DNA of 25,042 nt from CAZDUS01 sp964609375 (GTDB taxonomy: Bacteria > Verrucomicrobiota > Kiritimatiellia > CAIKKV01 > CAITUY01), in NCBI GenBank assembly GCA_964609375.1, contig CAZSSA010000028.1, positions 1 through 25,042 on the forward strand, given 5' to 3'. Positions 23,169 to 25,042 of the stretch are shown here, piece by piece; positions within the stretch are counted from its first letter, which is position 1, and each line of letters begins with the position of its first letter. The translations under genes and the position numbers were made by a program. Below the pieces are notes generated by a model. It searched no databases. It was not told where the DNA came from and saw only the letters and a list, made by a program, of their open reading frames with translations.

Positions 23169-25042
23169 TCAAATCACCGGCTCCACCTTCAACTCTCCCT
23201 TTTTCGCGTCCACCTTCAGAGTGCCGCCCTCTTTCAACTGCCCGCCAATCAATAGCCGAGCCGCCACCGTCTCAACCCTCTGCTGAATCAGTCGCTTCAA
23301 CGGCCTCGCCCCATACACCGGACTATACCCCTCTTTCGCCAGCGCCTCACGGGCCGCCGTCGTCACCGTCAACTCCACGCGCTGGTCCGCCAGCCGATGC
23401 CGCAACTCTTCCATTTGGAGATCCACAATCCGGCCGATCTCGCCCATCGTCAATGGCTTGAATAACACTACATCATCCACACGATTTAAAAATTCAGGGC
23501 GGAACCCGTGCCGCAACTCCTCCATCACTTCACGGCGCGCTGCTTCCTTGATATGCCCTTCCTCGTCAATGCCCTCTAATAACACCGGTGACCCGATATT
23601 ACTGGTCATAATGACAATCGTGTTCTTGAAATTGACCGTCCGCCCATGGGAATCGGTCAGGCGCCCATCCTCAAGAATCTGCAGGAGTATATTGAATACA
23701 TCGTGATGCGCCTTCTCAATCTCATCAAGCAGGATCACTGAATAAGGCTTACGGCGTACCGCCTCGGTCAATTGCCCGCCCTCCTCATAACCCACATAGC
23801 CCGGAGGCGCCCCGACCAACCTCGACACCGTGTGCTTCTCCATATACTCGCTCATATCAACCCGAACCAGGTTCTCCTCGGAGTCAAACAATGCCGCCGC
23901 CAATGTCTTGGCCAACTCGGTTTTCCCCACCCCTGTCGGCCCCAGAAAGATAAACGATCCAATCGGCCGCTTCGGATTCTTAATCCCCGCCCGCGCCCGC
24001 AGGACCGCATCCGCCACCGCCTGTACCGCCTCATCCTGCCCCACCACACGCCCATGTAACACGGCACCCAACTGGAGCAGCTTCTCCCGCTCCCCCTGAA
24101 GCAATCGCGTCAACGGAATCCCGGACCAGCGCGACACAACTTCTGCGATTTCCTCCTCGGTGACTTCCTCGCGCAGGAGAGGCCGCCCAGCACCCTTCTC
24201 TGTCGTCTTCTGCATCGAAGCCAACTGGCGCTCCAACTCGGGAATCGTCCCGTGCCTGAGTTTAGCCAGTCGGTCCAAATCATACTTGCGCTCGGCCTCC
24301 TCACTCTCACGCCGGGCCTGCTCCAACTGTCCGCGGATGACTTGCACCCCGGCAATCGCCTTTTTCTCATTCTCCCATTGCGCCCGCATTGTGTCGGACT
24401 GCGCCTTCAAGTCGGCAAGCTCCTTGCGTAAACTTTTCAGCCGTTCCTTGCTTCCTTCATCCTTTTCCTTCTTGAGCGCCGTCTCCTCAATTTCAAGCCG
24501 CATCACTTTACGGGTAATTTCGTCCAACTCGGACGGCATGGAGTCAATTTCCGTGCGAATCGAGGCACAGGCCTCATCCATCAGGTCAATAGCCTTGTCC
24601 GGCAGGAACCGGTCGCTGATATAACGATCCGACAGCACCGCCGACGCCACCAGCGCGGAATCCTTGATCTGCACTCCATGGTGAACCTCAAACCGTTCCT
24701 TGAGTCCACGCAGGATCGAGATCGTATCCTCGACCGACGGCGCCTCCACCATCACCGGCTGAAACCGCCGTTCCAGTGCCGCATCCTTTTCAACATGCTT
24801 GCGGTACTCGTCCAACGTGGTCGCCCCGATACAATGCAACTCCCCTCGAGCCAGCATCGGCTTGAGCATATTACCCGCATCCGTGGAACCTTCCGTCCGC
24901 CCGGCCCCCACAATGGTATGCACTTCGTCAATAAACAGGATGATCCGCCCCTCCGCCGACTTGATCTCCGTCAGCACCGCCTTCAGTCGCTCCTCAAATT
25001 CCCCTCGGTATTTCGCCCCTGCCATCAACGCCGTCATATCCA
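23169..25042 (-). CDS. clpB: Chaperone ClpB (partial, N-terminus beyond right edge)
   Basis: The C-terminal 624 residues or so of the ClpB (Hsp104) disaggregase, which threads aggregated proteins through a hexameric ring with DnaK/DnaJ. The visible part starts inside the first ATPase domain, at the pore-region AGAKYRGEFEERLK. It includes Walker B IILFIDEVHTIVGAG. A long coiled-coil middle domain follows, rich in Glu/Lys/Leu, which distinguishes ClpB from ClpA and ClpC. The second ATPase domain has Walker A GPTGVGKT, pore loop GAPPGYVGYEEGG, Walker B SVILLDEIEKAHHDV, arginine-finger region RPEFLNRVDD and sensor-2 GARPLKRLIQ. The reading frame is open to the window edge with Asp before Met at 25037, so the start lies outside. 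dnaJ is also in this window, about 17 kb away. Confidence 0.97.
   Translation of the reverse strand, partial: DMTALMAGAKYRGEFEERLKAVLTEIKSAEGRIILFIDEVHTIVGAGRTEGSTDAGNMLKPMLARGELHCIGATTLDEYRKHVEKDAALERRFQPVMVEAPSVEDTISILRGLKERFEVHHGVQIKDSALVASAVLSDRYISDRFLPDKAIDLMDEACASIRTEIDSMPSELDEITRKVMRLEIEETALKKEKDEGSKERLKSLRKELADLKAQSDTMRAQWENEKKAIAGVQVIRGQLEQARRESEEAERKYDLDRLAKLRHGTIPELERQLASMQKTTEKGAGRPLLREEVTEEEIAEVVSRWSGIPLTRLLQGEREKLLQLGAVLHGRVVGQDEAVQAVADAVLRARAGIKNPKRPIGSFIFLGPTGVGKTELAKTLAAALFDSEENLVRVDMSEYMEKHTVSRLVGAPPGYVGYEEGGQLTEAVRRKPYSVILLDEIEKAHHDVFNILLQILEDGRLTDSHGRTVNFKNTIVIMTSNIGSPVLLEGIDEEGHIKEAARREVMEELRHGFRPEFLNRVDDVVLFKPLTMGEIGRIVDLQMEELRHRLADQRVELTVTTAAREALAKEGYSPVYGARPLKRLIQQRVETVAARLLIGGQLKEGGTLKVDAKKGELKVEPVI

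Noticed and set aside
1..25042. CRISPR arrays, insertion sequences, prophage or integrase genes
   Set aside because: No regularly spaced repeats, terminal inverted repeats or transposase/integrase motifs were seen. The tRNA has no integrase or duplicated 3' end nearby.

Overview
This window looks like chromosomal DNA from a Gram-negative-type bacterium with an anaerobic or facultative lifestyle. The evidence is a complete Rnf ferredoxin:NAD+ oxidoreductase operon, a two-subunit [4Fe-4S] class I fumarase/tartrate dehydratase, and HemW. It is moderately GC-rich and densely coded, with many 4-bp ATGA start/stop overlaps. A DUF2723/GT117 membrane protein fused to TPR-like repeats, next to a long multi-cluster RnfB, makes me lean towards the PVC superphylum (Kiritimatiellota/Verrucomicrobiota-like). 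That is an inference, not something read directly from the sequence. No transposases, phage genes, CRISPR arrays or rRNA genes are visible.

Layout. 1-234: leader with a terminator-like hairpin, a possible promoter and a 15-bp tandem repeat. 235-3780 (+): large GT117/DUF2723 membrane glycosyltransferase-like protein with C-terminal repeats. 3782-7043 (-): rsmI, a STAS-domain protein, dnaJ and rsmE, a housekeeping group joining two 16S rRNA methyltransferases to a chaperone. 7127-10532 (+): three coupled GT4 glycosyltransferases, probably for a surface polysaccharide. 10760-15821 (+): rnfABCDGE, followed by a DUF192 gene. 16338-16694 (+): a small stand-alone sigma-70 region 2-like protein behind a promoter region with two dyads. 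16713-17333 (+): trmB. 17398-22936 (-): a run of PHP phosphoesterase, hemW, class I fumarase alpha and beta, fmt and an orphan histidine kinase. 22996-23072 (-): tRNA-Ala(GGC) with its own promoter. 23169-25042 (-): clpB, cut by the right edge.

How the parts fit. Rnf couples reduced ferredoxin and NAD+ to an ion gradient. RnfD and RnfG carry flavinylation motifs, so an ApbE must be encoded elsewhere. The GT4 trio and the GT117 protein suggest investment in envelope glycans. RsmE, RsmI, TrmB, Fmt and tRNA-Ala serve translation, and DnaJ and ClpB serve proteostasis.

The points most worth a second look are three. (1) The region 2-only sigma-like protein and its dyad-rich promoter. (2) An RnfB in which exactly the four cysteines of one [4Fe-4S] cluster have been replaced while those of the partner cluster remain. 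(3) A cysteine-rich tail on RnfE. I see no obvious multi-gene new defence or mobile system.
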